A stretch of 64,000 bases of DNA from a bacterium D16-34 (GTDB taxonomy: Bacteria; Actinomycetota; Coriobacteriia; Coriobacteriales; Eggerthellaceae): contig RAZB01000005.1 of NCBI GenBank assembly GCA_003612515.1, positions 62,001 to 126,000 of the forward strand, written 5' to 3'. The stretch's first letter is position 1, and each line of letters starts with the position of its first letter. The notes beneath the pieces were generated by a model. That model had not been told where the DNA came from and did not search any database. It saw nothing but the letters and a program-made list of their open reading frames with translations. The position numbers were made by a program, and so were the translations under genes. Below, in pieces: positions 33,773 through 43,575 of this stretch.

Positions 33773-34103
33773 GATGCATCCTCTCGGTTGATGAATATGG
33801 GTTGAAGAGTACGAATCGGTAAATACGAAGTTGCAGATTTGAAGCGGTTGTTTTGGATTAGCAATTTTGAATCGGTAATTATGACCCTTACTCTTCTATA
33901 TATGTTCGTTTGTATCGTAGTGGCATCGCAAGTTGCGCGCGCATGAAAGTGGAAATCTGTAGGGTGTAATTTGCGCATTTGTGGATGAGGTGTTATACAC
34001 CGTTTTATTGCCACCGACACTGCAGCGGGGTGTCTCTGAGCGCTACAATACGATGCCGAAGAAATCGCGAATCATAAAGAACTAACGTACGAGGAGCACG
34101 TGT

Positions 34104-36545
34104 ATGCCCATTGATATCGACACCTTAAATGACCCCCAGCGCGAAGCAGTCATAACAACCGAAGGGCCGCTTTTGGTTTTGGCGGGAGCTGGATCAGGCA
34201 AAACGCGCGTGCTGACGTATCGCATTGCCAACCTGATCGAAAACAAGGGCGTGGCGCCGTGGCAGATCTTGGCAATCACGTTCACCAACAAAGCGGCTGC
34301 CGAGATGCGCGAGCGTCTTGCGGGCTTGGTCGGTCCGGCAAGTCGCGGAATGTGGGTCTCAACGTTTCACAGCATGTGCGTGCGCATTCTTCGCGCAGAT
34401 GCAGATCGTTTGGGATTCACAAAAAACTTCACAATATACGACACTGACGATATGAAGCGCTTGTATGGCGAAGTGATGGCTGAGCTTTCCATCGACGCGA
34501 AGCGATTCCCGAAAAATATGGTCATGAACCGCGTGTCGGCGGCGAAAAACGAACTCATTTTGCCAGCAGATTTTGAGCTGAGATATTCGGATTTCGTGAG
34601 CAAAGAGGTGGCAAAAGTTTATGAGCGTGTTCAAGAGCGCCTGAAGGCAGCGAATGCGTTTGATTTCGACGATCTTTTGCTCTATGCCTATATCTTGCTT
34701 CGCGACAATCTAGACGTTTTGCAAGCCTATCAACAGCGTTTTCGCTACATAATGGTGGACGAATACCAAGATACCAACCACGCACAGTATTGCATTACCG
34801 CGCTGCTGGCGCAGGCGCATGAAAACATCATGGTTGTTGGTGACGACGATCAGTCTATTTATTCGTGGCGTGGTGCTGACATTCGCAACATTTTGGAGTT
34901 TGAGAAAGACTATCCCAAAGCTAAAACGGTGAAGCTCGAGCAGAATTATCGAAGTGTTGGAAATGTGTTGGCGGCGGCAAACGCGGTTATTGCCAACAAT
35001 CATCATCGCAAGGAAAAGCGCCTGTTCACAAGCTCAGAAGCGGGCGACAAGATCCAGGTGTATGTGGCCAGTGACGAGCGAGATGAGGGTCGCTGGATTG
35101 CGGGCGAAATTGAAAAGTTGCGCCGCGCGGATTATTCGTACAATCAAATGGCGGTTTTCTATCGAACCAACGCTCAGTCGCGCACGCTTGAAGATATGTT
35201 TTTGCGAGCGGGTGTGCCATATCGCATCGTTGGTGGTGTGCGATTCTTCGATCGCGCCGAGATTCGCGATGTTATGGCATATCTGACGCTGGTGATAAAT
35301 CCTGCCGACGACATTTCGGCAAAACGCGTGATCAACGTGCCGCGCCGCGGGATTGGCAAAAGCACGATCGAACACATTGACGCCCTTGCGCGCGAGATGA
35401 ATCTCACCTTCATGGATGCTGCTGAGCAAATAATTACTGACGAGGCGGTCCGTCCGGCAACGCGTTTGGCGGTTGGTCGGTTTGTGGAGTTCATCAAAGA
35501 GGCGCGTTCCTACGGCGGAGACTTGCGAAAAGTGGTCGAAATGATCATCGATCGCGCGGAGTTGATCACCTCGCTTCGTCAAGAGGGGACGGACGAAGCG
35601 CAAAGTCGCATCGAGAACATCCAAGAGTTCTTGGGCGTAGTTGACGAATTTAAAGACACCCATGATGTCGAAGACGCATTCTTTGCCGCGCCGACTGCGG
35701 AGGGTCGCGAAGATACTGCGGCTGGTGCAGCTGGCGAAATTACAGCTGTGGATGAAGCCGGCAATATGATGTTTGCTGTTGAGGTGGCTAGCGGCGGTGC
35801 CGACGCGGAGCCGGTGCGCGTGCTGCGCGGGGATTCGCTTGCGGACTTTTTGGAGTGGGTGCGTCTGCGTACCGACTTGGACTCTATGACTGAAGATGGC
35901 CAGGCGGTCACGTTGATGACGGTACATTCGTCGAAAGGCTTGGAGTTTGATTGCGTATTTGTCGCGGGCATGGAAGAGACGATTTTCCCGCACATGAACA
36001 GCGTCGGTGATCCTGTTGGGGTGGAAGAAGAGCGACGCTTGGCTTATGTAGCTATCACGCGAGCCCGCAAAAAGCTCTATTTGACCTGCGCTAACGCACG
36101 ACAACTGTTCGGTCAATCCTCGTCGAACCCGATTTCGCGCTTTATTCACGAGATTCCCTCTGAGCTTCGCCAGACAACAGGCCTAGGCTCGGCTGGCTTT
36201 TCGGGTACCGGTTGGGAAAAGCGCGGAAGCCGTCGAGGGATTGCAGGCAGCGGTGCGGAAGCTGGCGAAGGACGCGTGTTTGGGCGTTCAAGCGCCTCGG
36301 GGTCAGCGGGCAGACGCGATGGCCGCCAAAGCCGTGTGGGCGGTTCGTATGCTCGCCCCGATGCAGGCAAAAAAGCCGCGGCGTCAATGACATTTGCGGT
36401 GGGAGACATGGTTGACCACAAGACGTTTGGTCGAGGTCGCGTAACCAAAGTTGATGGCGACACGCTCTATATAAAGTTTGCAAAAACCAATCAGACGAAG
36501 AAGTTGCTGAAAGATTATGCACCAATCGTAAAGCTGTCGAGTTAA
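34104..36545 (+). CDS. pcrA: ATP-dependent DNA helicase PcrA/UvrD
   Basis: Superfamily 1 3'-5' helicase for repair and plasmid replication. An 813-residue protein with motif Ia GAGSGKTRVL (29-38), motif II DEYQDTN, motif III GDDDQSIYSWRGAD, motif V TVHSSKGLEFDCVF and motif VI VAITRARKKLYL. Between residues 530 and 590 there is an Ala/Gly/Glu-rich insertion. The C-terminus carries a Gly/Ser/Arg-rich linker followed by the Tudor-like VGDMVDHKTFGRGRVTKV domain that contacts RNA polymerase in PcrA. Confidence 0.96.
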   Translation: MPIDIDTLNDPQREAVITTEGPLLVLAGAGSGKTRVLTYRIANLIENKGVAPWQILAITFTNKAAAEMRERLAGLVGPASRGMWVSTFHSMCVRILRADADRLGFTKNFTIYDTDDMKRLYGEVMAELSIDAKRFPKNMVMNRVSAAKNELILPADFELRYSDFVSKEVAKVYERVQERLKAANAFDFDDLLLYAYILLRDNLDVLQAYQQRFRYIMVDEYQDTNHAQYCITALLAQAHENIMVVGDDDQSIYSWRGADIRNILEFEKDYPKAKTVKLEQNYRSVGNVLAAANAVIANNHHRKEKRLFTSSEAGDKIQVYVASDERDEGRWIAGEIEKLRRADYSYNQMAVFYRTNAQSRTLEDMFLRAGVPYRIVGGVRFFDRAEIRDVMAYLTLVINPADDISAKRVINVPRRGIGKSTIEHIDALAREMNLTFMDAAEQIITDEAVRPATRLAVGRFVEFIKEARSYGGDLRKVVEMIIDRAELITSLRQEGTDEAQSRIENIQEFLGVVDEFKDTHDVEDAFFAAPTAEGREDTAAGAAGEITAVDEAGNMMFAVEVASGGADAEPVRVLRGDSLADFLEWVRLRTDLDSMTEDGQAVTLMTVHSSKGLEFDCVFVAGMEETIFPHMNSVGDPVGVEEERRLAYVAITRARKKLYLTCANARQLFGQSSSNPISRFIHEIPSELRQTTGLGSAGFSGTGWEKRGSRRGIAGSGAEAGEGRVFGRSSASGSAGRRDGRQSRVGGSYARPDAGKKAAASMTFAVGDMVDHKTFGRGRVTKVDGDTLYIKFAKTNQTKKLLKDYAPIVKLSS

Positions 36546-36561
36546 TATTTCGTCGGAGCGT

Positions 36562-36590
36562 GCTGGCCTGGCAGCGCCTGCCAGGCTGGC
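36562..36590. terminator. Bidirectional terminator-like hairpin
   Basis: GCCTGGCAG-CGC-CTGCCAGGC with extra outer pairs, about 13 bp of stem. It lies between the convergent ends of pcrA and the serine dehydratase gene. No T run follows it. Confidence 0.5.
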
Positions 36591-36639
36591 GAAGGATGAC
36601 GCGCAGGTTGGGGCGTTATTGCGCTTGCTCGGTGCCGTC

Positions 36640-38415
36640 CTAGCTGCATTTGGCGCAAAGCACGCAGGCAGTTGGCGTGGCAGCAAGCCCGCCAAGCGCA
36701 CTTTCGCGAAGCTCGAAGGGAAGCGAGCGACCAACCGCATAAAGCGCCCAGACGGTTTCGTCGAAATTGATCAGGTTTTCGATACCAGCAAGTGCCATTT
36801 GAGCGGCAACAAGGGCGTTTGCAGCTCCGGTTGCATTGCGCTTCTGGCAAGGCGCCTCAACCAGACCGCCGATGGGGTCGCACACCAGTCCCATAAGACC
36901 AGAGAGCGCGCTCGCGGCTGCTGCAAGGCACTGGCGCGGAGTTCCTCCCATGAGCTCAACAGCAGCTGATGCGGCCATAGCCGAGGCGGTACCAACTTCG
37001 GCTTGGCATCCTCCTTCGGCACCTGAAACCGTCGCGTTTCGCATGACCAGCATGCCAATGGCGGCAGCGTTTGCCAAGCCGCGCGCTAACTGCGCATCGC
37101 TGAGTCCGTGAGATTTTTGCAAGGCGAAAAGCACTGCCGGTAAAACACCAGATGCTCCAGCGGTTGGCGCAGCAACAATCTTGCCCATGGAGGCATTTGT
37201 CTCTAAGACTGCAAGTGCATAGGTGGTTGCATCTGCCAAAAGTGGACCGAGCAAGCTTGTGGGCTGCGACGCATAATCGCGCGCTTGCTGTGCTTCGCCA
37301 CCAATTAGCCCGCCCATAGATTTGCGCGGATCTGCTAACGCTTCCTCAACGGATTCGCGCATCACGCTGAGCGCCTCATCAAGGTAGCGCTTGGTGTCGT
37401 CAACTGCTAAACCATACGAAGCCAAAAGGCAGCGCTCGCGTCTACAAATTGCATCTGATATGGACAAATGTTCCTGTTCGCAAAACTTAAGCAGCTCTTC
37501 GCCTGACTTAAAATCCAAAGCCTCAAACAGTGTCGTTGCTTCCTCGGCGGTCAGATCAATGCCAAAACCGGTAGGCTCAAGTCCTTGCGCGGCAAGCTCC
37601 TCGGCAGAGCGCGGCGCGTGCGTGTCTTCGGATCGATCGGAAGACAAAAGCGACACACTCAAAATGTCAGGATGCTTGCCAATGGCAGTGAGAATCTCGT
37701 GGCAGATTGCGTCGTCTGTTTCCATGATGGTGTAGGCGTTGTCGCCCTTTCGTTCGCGAAAAAGCCTAGTCGTAGCAATGTTGACATCGAAATCAGAAAG
37801 CTTTTGTGCAATGTGAGCCAACACGCCCTTCACGTCTTTTTGCTTGATTACGATGCTGTGATATTGGCCGCCCAACAAAGCTTCAACGCCATTAATAGAG
37901 CGAATTTGTGCCGCGCCGCCACCGATGGATTCGCCACGAACCCACGTTTGGGTGCCGGCTTGATCGGTAACGTGTACGTCAACCGTGTTGGGATGTGCGG
38001 TGTCAACATCGGGCATCGGGATAAATTCAAAGGCAAGCCCCCGCTCTTGTGCGATTGCAAAAGAATCGCGAATACGCACGTCATCTGCACCAAACCCCAG
38101 CATGCCAGCAACGAGGGCGCGGTCGGTACCATGCCCGTGATAGGTGTGGGCGAAACTGCCGTAGAGGTAAAATTCCACGCTTGCGGGTGGTGCAGCGAGC
38201 AACTTGAGCGTCATAGATGCAATGCGAAGTGCGCCAGCGGTATGAGAGCTTGAAGGGCCAATCATGATCGGTCCGATAACATCACGCACGCCAAAAAGCG
38301 ACGGAGGGGTGTTTTGCTGCGGTGGGGTGGGAGGAATACGAGTCGTAGTTTCCTCAGAAGTGTCATCAGAGGCAGTTTGTATTGTATGGATGAAAGATTG
38401 GCTATCCGGCGTCAT
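36640..38415 (-). CDS. L-serine ammonia-lyase, iron-sulfur, fused beta-alpha
   Basis: Deaminates L-serine to pyruvate and ammonia. A 591-residue single chain: a Thr/Pro-rich extension (1-38), the beta domain with VIGPIMIGPSSSHTAGALRI, an ACT-like region (about 190-260) and the alpha domain with GKIVAAPTAGASGVLPAVL. Cluster cysteines are visible in EGGCQAEVG and CDPIGGLVEAPCQKRN. AAAGGG precedes the ATG. Serine fermentation suits an asaccharolytic anaerobe. The long N-terminal extension before SLFGVRDVIG is unusual. Confidence 0.93.
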   Translation of the reverse strand: MTPDSQSFIHTIQTASDDTSEETTTRIPPTPPQQNTPPSLFGVRDVIGPIMIGPSSSHTAGALRIASMTLKLLAAPPASVEFYLYGSFAHTYHGHGTDRALVAGMLGFGADDVRIRDSFAIAQERGLAFEFIPMPDVDTAHPNTVDVHVTDQAGTQTWVRGESIGGGAAQIRSINGVEALLGGQYHSIVIKQKDVKGVLAHIAQKLSDFDVNIATTRLFRERKGDNAYTIMETDDAICHEILTAIGKHPDILSVSLLSSDRSEDTHAPRSAEELAAQGLEPTGFGIDLTAEEATTLFEALDFKSGEELLKFCEQEHLSISDAICRRERCLLASYGLAVDDTKRYLDEALSVMRESVEEALADPRKSMGGLIGGEAQQARDYASQPTSLLGPLLADATTYALAVLETNASMGKIVAAPTAGASGVLPAVLFALQKSHGLSDAQLARGLANAAAIGMLVMRNATVSGAEGGCQAEVGTASAMAASAAVELMGGTPRQCLAAAASALSGLMGLVCDPIGGLVEAPCQKRNATGAANALVAAQMALAGIENLINFDETVWALYAVGRSLPFELRESALGGLAATPTACVLCAKCS

Positions 38416-38569
38416 TCTTGTGCCCTTTCGGTGCGCTATTTGTCCATTGCTCTAAACGCAATAAACCACATGTAACACTATGGTACACTGCTTCGCTGAC
38501 TTTTGAACGAATTGCAAATGAAACGGAACTTTAAAACGTAAAGTTATAAACACGAAGGATATGCACATC

Positions 38570-39937
38570 ATGACAAAGCCGATTATGGTTGTTGGACATA
38601 AAAATCCTGATAATGATTCAATTTGCGCTGCAGTCGGATACGCCTACCTCAAAAATGAACTGGCGAAGCGCGAAACAAAAGAGGGCGAAAAGATCCCGAA
38701 ATATGTGCCCGTACGTTTAGGACCGCTCCCTCCTGAAAGCGCCTGGGTGCTTGAGCAAAATGGTATTGAGCCTTTGGATATGATTGGACATGTGCATGCT
38801 CGCGTGTCTGACGTGATGACCGAAAACCCCATATCAATTAGCCATAACGCAACCATCATGGAGGCGGGGCGCCTGCTTCGTCAGCACAATATTCGCGCAC
38901 TCGTGGTAACCAATGATGACAGCACGTATCGAGGCTTAATCACAACACGCATGATTGCTGAGCGTTATGTGGCAGCAACGGATCTTTTGGTTGACAATGC
39001 AACGAATCAGATGGCAGTTGCGGGAGATCTCATCAACTCGCTTGGACAAAGCGTTGACGAACTAACCGAAACTGATGTTATCAAGCTGCATAAAGATGGG
39101 CTGCTCAAAGAAGCGGTCGAAGACCTGATGGCAAGCGAACTTCGTGAAGCTATTGTGCTTGATGACGACGGCTTTGCTATCGGTATTGTGACGCGCTCCG
39201 ATGTTGCGCATCGACCGAAGCGCAAGGTTATTTTGGTTGATCACAACGAGCGTCGCCAGGCAGCTAATGGCATTGATGAAGCTGAGGTTGTTGAGATTAT
39301 CGACCACCATCGCATTGCTGATGTGACCACAGCTAACCCCATCAAGTTCCTCAATTTGCCAGCAGGTTCGACAGCTACCATTGTGGCTATGGAGTTTCGT
39401 CGTCAAGACGTTGAACTGCCGGCTCATATTGCACGCGTGTTGCTTTCGGCGCTTTTAACCGATACGGTAATTATGAAGTCACCCACAACCACTGATACCG
39501 ACCGTGAGATTGCCCAGTATTTGGGCGAAGTTGGCGAGGTTGATCCGGTTGAGTACGGATTGGCTGTTTTTAAGTCACGTGCGGTGAATGGCGATGTTCC
39601 GGTTGAAAAACTGGTCGGCGCTGATTCAAAAGAGTTTCAGGTAGGGGATGCTACGGTGCTGATCGCTCAGCATGAAACCGTGGATTTAGAAGGCGTTTTG
39701 GCGCGCGAAGAAGAGATTCGCACCTACATGAAGCACCTGCAAAAAGAACACAGTTACGAATTTGTGCTCTTGATGGTCACCGACATCGTGGCAGAGGGCA
39801 GCCAGTTTTTGTGCGAAGGCAATCACCGGGTGGTGAATCGCGTCTTTAACATTGACTGCTCAAACAAAGGTGGCACGTGGATGCCAGGTGTATTAAGTCG
39901 CAAAAAGCAAGTTGCCGCCAAAATCTTGGAAGCATAA
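38570..39937 (+). CDS. Manganese-type inorganic pyrophosphatase with CBS domains
   Basis: Family II pyrophosphatase: hydrolyses pyrophosphate to phosphate. A 455-residue protein from ATG 38570, preferred over 38561 because GAAGGA is too close to the earlier one. The DHH part (VVGHKNPDNDSICAAVGYAY; EIIDHH) is split by a CBS pair and a DRTGG-like region (about 70-210) that bind adenine nucleotides. The DHHA2 end carries GTWMPGVLSRKKQV. CBS-type enzymes are inhibited by AMP/ADP and activated by ATP or Ap4A. Confidence 0.93.
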   Translation: MTKPIMVVGHKNPDNDSICAAVGYAYLKNELAKRETKEGEKIPKYVPVRLGPLPPESAWVLEQNGIEPLDMIGHVHARVSDVMTENPISISHNATIMEAGRLLRQHNIRALVVTNDDSTYRGLITTRMIAERYVAATDLLVDNATNQMAVAGDLINSLGQSVDELTETDVIKLHKDGLLKEAVEDLMASELREAIVLDDDGFAIGIVTRSDVAHRPKRKVILVDHNERRQAANGIDEAEVVEIIDHHRIADVTTANPIKFLNLPAGSTATIVAMEFRRQDVELPAHIARVLLSALLTDTVIMKSPTTTDTDREIAQYLGEVGEVDPVEYGLAVFKSRAVNGDVPVEKLVGADSKEFQVGDATVLIAQHETVDLEGVLAREEEIRTYMKHLQKEHSYEFVLLMVTDIVAEGSQFLCEGNHRVVNRVFNIDCSNKGGTWMPGVLSRKKQVAAKILEA

Positions 39938-40210
39938 TCGGTACCCCTCGTCAGGCAGGCTTCACCGCGCAGGCCTCGCTGGCCAAGCTACGCCAGGAAC
40001 GCCTCACCGAGTACGCTTCGCCGGCTAAACCTCGTCGGGCAAGCTTCGCCGCCTTTGGTGTCAGAAAACGCAAATGTGCCCATCTTATGAGCGTTGGGTT
40101 TTGTCGCGGCTTGTAGCTTTACAGCACTTACAACGAGGACTATAACTGAACTCGAACACATAAAGCGCCTCCTTTAGGGAGGCGTTTTCAACGTAAAACA
40201 TCATAGGGAG
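39938..40210. other. Gene-free gap with GC-rich repeats and a terminator
   Basis: Two imperfect copies of a CCTCGTC-GGCA-GCTTC-CCGC segment (near 39948-39972 and 40031-40055) sit in GC-rich DNA. A rho-independent terminator, CGCCTCC-TTTAG-GGAGGCG followed by TTTT, spans 40166-40188, directly before the next gene's start. Confidence 0.6.
40166..40188 (+). terminator. Rho-independent terminator
   Basis: Seven-bp GC-rich stem CGCCTCC/GGAGGCG, loop TTTAG, then TTTT. It could end the pyrophosphatase transcript or act as an attenuator for the gene starting 23 bp later. Confidence 0.6.
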
Positions 40211-40588
40211 ATGACGGTTGTGGCAGAAATATTAGAAGCACTCATGTTGGTATGCTTCGGACTTTCGTGGCCTTTGAATGCGTATAAGAACTACAAAGCG
40301 AAGACAGCTGCCGGTTCTAGTTGGCAGTTTATCGCACTCATAACCTTAGGATATGTGGCAGGCATTGCTGCGAAGTTCATTTCTGGATCAATCAATTGGG
40401 TATTGGCGGTATATTTCATTAATCTGGCATGTTTAGGAATTAATTGGGCGGTATATTTTCGCAATCGCAGGCTTGATGCTGAGCGTGAAGAGGTCGTTGA
40501 TGCGGTTGTTTGTGAAGCTGAGGAGATTTTGGACGAAGCACAACAAGCGCCTGAAGGTAGAATGGCGCACGTCCATGCGACCGCGTAG
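40211..40588 (+). CDS. Small PQ-loop/SemiSWEET-like membrane protein
   Basis: A 125-residue protein with three hydrophobic helices in the first 85 residues (VCFGLSWPLNAYKNYKAKTA, then GYVAGIAAKFI, then YFINLACLGINWAVYFRNR) and an acidic cytoplasmic tail. The layout resembles SemiSWEET/PQ-loop half-transporters, but I do not see a clean PQ pair. Function unassigned. Confidence 0.6.
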   Translation: MTVVAEILEALMLVCFGLSWPLNAYKNYKAKTAAGSSWQFIALITLGYVAGIAAKFISGSINWVLAVYFINLACLGINWAVYFRNRRLDAEREEVVDAVVCEAEEILDEAQQAPEGRMAHVHATA

Positions 40589-40626
40589 TTTTTGTTGATT
40601 GAGCGCTATAAAAGGAGTTACCACCT

Positions 40627-41751
40627 ATGAACAATGAGCGGTTGCTATCACTTTTTTGCGAATTGGTGCAGATTGAAAGCCCCTCTCGAGATGAAGCAGC
40701 GATGGCGAAGCGTTGCGCGCGTGAACTGAGCGAAATGGGCTTTTCGGTGGAATTTGATAACTCCGTACAAGCTACCGGATCAACAACAGGCAATCTGGTT
40801 GCGCATTTACCGGGAACGTGTCCTGGGCACATTGTGCTGTCGGCTCATATGGATACGGTGCAACCTTGTACAAACATCGTGCCAATTGTTGAAGAGGGAA
40901 TAGTGCGCTCGAGCGGGCAAACTATCCTTTCCGCTGATGATAAGGCTGGTATTGCCGCTATCTTTGAAGCCGTTCGTACCACGTTAGAACAAAGCGTTCC
41001 ACGACCTGACATTACGGTAGTGCTGACCACGTGCGAAGAGCTCAGCTTGCTTGGCGCTGGTGCGCTTGATATTAACTTGCTCCCTGAGGGCGCCCCTTGC
41101 TTTATCTTTGACGCTGATGGAGCTCCTGGCACGGTTATTATGGGAGCCCCGTGCCACCGAAGCTTTGAGGCGCACTTTTTGGGTCGCGCAGCACATGCTG
41201 GTGTCGAGCCTGAGGCGGGCATATCAGCAATTCAGATGGCGGCGAGCGCTATTGCGAATATGTCGCTTGGCCGCCTTGATGACATCACCACGGCAAACGT
41301 TGGCGTGATAGAAGGCGGCTCTGAGACTAACGTGGTAGCGGATTCATGCATGATAAAAGGGGAGTGCCGCTCGCTTGATATAAAGCGGGCAGATGCGTGT
41401 GTCAGCGCAATTAATGATGCGCTTGACGCGGCAGCCGACCGGTTTGGCGGCACGGTTGAGTACACATGGCGCGAAGACTATGGCGCGGTTAACTATGGCG
41501 AAAGCCATGAGCTTGTTTGCCAGATTAAGCGTGCTTGTAAGCGTGCGGGCGTTGAGTTTCGCCCGCATATTTCTGGCGGTGGAGCCGATGCAAATATTTT
41601 ATGCACGCGTGGTGTGAAGGCCATCACGCTGGGTATTGGCATGACGAACTTCCACTCAGTGGATGAGTTCATTAGCGTTTCTGACTTGCAAGCATGTGCG
41701 CGTCTGGCTTTCGCGCTTATCGCCGAGGCTGCAGATCCTATTCGCTCGTAG
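40627..41751 (+). CDS. M20-family metallopeptidase (peptidase T-like)
   Basis: A 374-residue zinc-dependent peptidase. Metal and active-site motifs: SAHMDTVQPC (about residue 76), ILSADDKAG (about 99), TTCEELSLLGA, HAGVEPEAG in the dimerisation domain, and the final SGGGADANIL and NFHSVDEFI. Probably cleaves small peptides or N-acyl amino acids. AAAGGAG precedes the ATG. Its last 14 bp overlap the end of the convergent LuxR gene. Confidence 0.92.
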   Translation: MNNERLLSLFCELVQIESPSRDEAAMAKRCARELSEMGFSVEFDNSVQATGSTTGNLVAHLPGTCPGHIVLSAHMDTVQPCTNIVPIVEEGIVRSSGQTILSADDKAGIAAIFEAVRTTLEQSVPRPDITVVLTTCEELSLLGAGALDINLLPEGAPCFIFDADGAPGTVIMGAPCHRSFEAHFLGRAAHAGVEPEAGISAIQMAASAIANMSLGRLDDITTANVGVIEGGSETNVVADSCMIKGECRSLDIKRADACVSAINDALDAAADRFGGTVEYTWREDYGAVNYGESHELVCQIKRACKRAGVEFRPHISGGGADANILCTRGVKAITLGIGMTNFHSVDEFISVSDLQACARLAFALIAEAADPIRS

Positions 41752-43252
41752 AATTTATCAATTGGATAACTTCGTCGCGACTATGTACGTTGAGTTTGGC
41801 ATAAATGTGGCGAATATGGCTTTTTGCGGTGCCGTTTGAAATACAGAGCTCCTGTTGGATGCGAGGGGTTGATTTGCCTTGCGCCAAAAGCGCCAAGATC
41901 TCTTCCTCGCGAAGTGTAAGTCCGCTTTTTCGCGCGACTTGCGCACACCTGCCCGCAAGTGATTCGCGATAGCTTGCAGTCTCATGACGCGTCTTAATTG
42001 GTGTGATGCCCCAGGTGGTCTCCAGGTCAGTCTCGTTAAGTAAAAACATGGAAAACGCCACCAGGACAATGACCACAATATCTGTAATCAGCATGATGCC
42101 GCTTTGATCAAGTGTTGCCCAGGCGCTTGTGCCCAAATACGACCCTAACACACTTGCGATAACGCGCGCCGCACGCGTTAATCCAAACAGCCAGATTGCT
42201 AAAACGCCATAACGAGAGCAGATGGTCGAAAGCACGATCATGGTCAAAATGACAAAACTGGCATGCGACATATTGAGCATAATGCCAGCTATAAGCAGTC
42301 CTGAATCTTGCAAAAATGGTTGCAAAAGCGCGCCAGCCACCATAAGCGGCAGCGCAATGCGAAACAGATAACGCACATCAAAGCGGTCAAAGAAAAATAT
42401 CGCGAACACCAGCACCACAAGTGCCGCAAAGGAAACACCAAGCATGGTAAGGTCGTTAACAACCCCTCCGGTCGTTCGACAGAAATTCATCGTGAACGAG
42501 TATGCTGCCATCAAAAGCATGGGTCTAACTGGGAAGCTCCATTTTTGGTTGGAATCTCGCTCAAGCACCGCAGCGATCGCGTTTGCTTCATTGCGCAAGG
42601 TACTATCAGCGGTAGTTTGTTGAAGCTTGATCATATTCATGCTTCCCACGAAGCACACTACGCTCATGATAGGCAAAGCTGCCGTAATAAGTAGCGCTAC
42701 GTGAGGTTCAAGTGCCACAATTAAGAAATGAATGATAGTGGCCAAGATAAACGAGCTCGAATAATAAAGGGCAACTTGGCGCATGGGCAGCGCTACGTAA
42801 AACTGACTCCATATCAAAATGATGACTGCAAGCCCAAGCCCGGTTAATACCGCTCCGCTTACAGAGGCGATAGTTGCGAAGTAACCTCCTACTTGCGTTT
42901 CGGCAAGCAGGGTAGAGGGAAGCGCCATAAAAAGCGTGCCGGCACACATAATAATGGCAGCAATCCACGGAAGGATAGTTCGCTTGGGGTATGCCATGAG
43001 TCTGTGCGCATTAAGTGCACAAATAATAAGCGTTAGCGCGTTTATGAAATTCGATATTAAAAAGAGAGGCTCAACTGTTGCACCAGGAATAGGCGAGGGC
43101 GAAGTAACTGAGCCGAACTGTACCGAATAGATCCATGCGAGATAAATGCCCATACCTAAATAACGAAGCGGTAGTGTAGATCCGGGAATGTCAAAACGTT
43201 TTGTGGGCTTCTGGATTGCTTGATTGGCGCTATCGTTTGTTGCCTGCGGCAT
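41738..43252 (-). CDS. Membrane-bound LuxR-family regulator
   Basis: A 504-residue protein with about twelve helices over residues 28-410 and a C-terminal LuxR HTH (LTLREEEILALLAQGKSTPR, then CISNGTAKSHIRHIYAKLNV). GGGGGAAAG precedes the ATG. It is divergent from the flavoprotein at 43576 and presumably controls it, sensing the substrate through the membrane domain (inference). It is the third such regulator in the window counting the remnant at 16.1 kb. Confidence 0.92.
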   Translation of the reverse strand: MPQATNDSANQAIQKPTKRFDIPGSTLPLRYLGMGIYLAWIYSVQFGSVTSPSPIPGATVEPLFLISNFINALTLIICALNAHRLMAYPKRTILPWIAAIIMCAGTLFMALPSTLLAETQVGGYFATIASVSGAVLTGLGLAVIILIWSQFYVALPMRQVALYYSSSFILATIIHFLIVALEPHVALLITAALPIMSVVCFVGSMNMIKLQQTTADSTLRNEANAIAAVLERDSNQKWSFPVRPMLLMAAYSFTMNFCRTTGGVVNDLTMLGVSFAALVVLVFAIFFFDRFDVRYLFRIALPLMVAGALLQPFLQDSGLLIAGIMLNMSHASFVILTMIVLSTICSRYGVLAIWLFGLTRAARVIASVLGSYLGTSAWATLDQSGIMLITDIVVIVLVAFSMFLLNETDLETTWGITPIKTRHETASYRESLAGRCAQVARKSGLTLREEEILALLAQGKSTPRIQQELCISNGTAKSHIRHIYAKLNVHSRDEVIQLINSTSE

Positions 43253-43492
43253 AATCTTTCCCCCAATGCTTGCATGGACTCGGTGCGCACAAGCATTATA
43301 GATTGTTCTTAAACGTATTCGCGTACTATTTCACCCCTCTTTTGCGAAGGCTCTAATCGTTAACCTTCTGAACAGGAAAAACACAAAAGGGGATGATAAA
43401 AATAGACCCTCAGCAACAAGCAATATCAACCGTCAGGGAAGATGACGAGCCCAGCTTGCAAGACATAAAGTTGCCTCATCGTTTGAGAGCGT

Positions 43493-43557
43493 GCATGTGC
43501 TTTGGGGGCACATGCCAACAAAACCAAACACCAAAACAGATTTGAATTGTTTGGTTT
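43493..43557 (+). promoter_or_regulatory. Two hairpins in the flavoprotein leader
   Basis: GCATGTGC-N7-GCACATGC (43493-43515), then AAACCAAACA (43521-43530) with TGTTTGGTTT (43548-43557), ten perfect pairs ending just before ACAAGGAGG. They could be regulator sites or a leader structure adjoining the ribosome binding site. The rest of 43253-43575 has no gene. Confidence 0.55.
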
Positions 43558-43575
43558 GACTACAAGGAGGAAGAC

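Noticed and set aside
35034-36149. A 371-codon antisense frame inside pcrA
   Set aside because: Composition matches the complement of pcrA codons and has no domain; pcrA is unmistakable on the plus strand.
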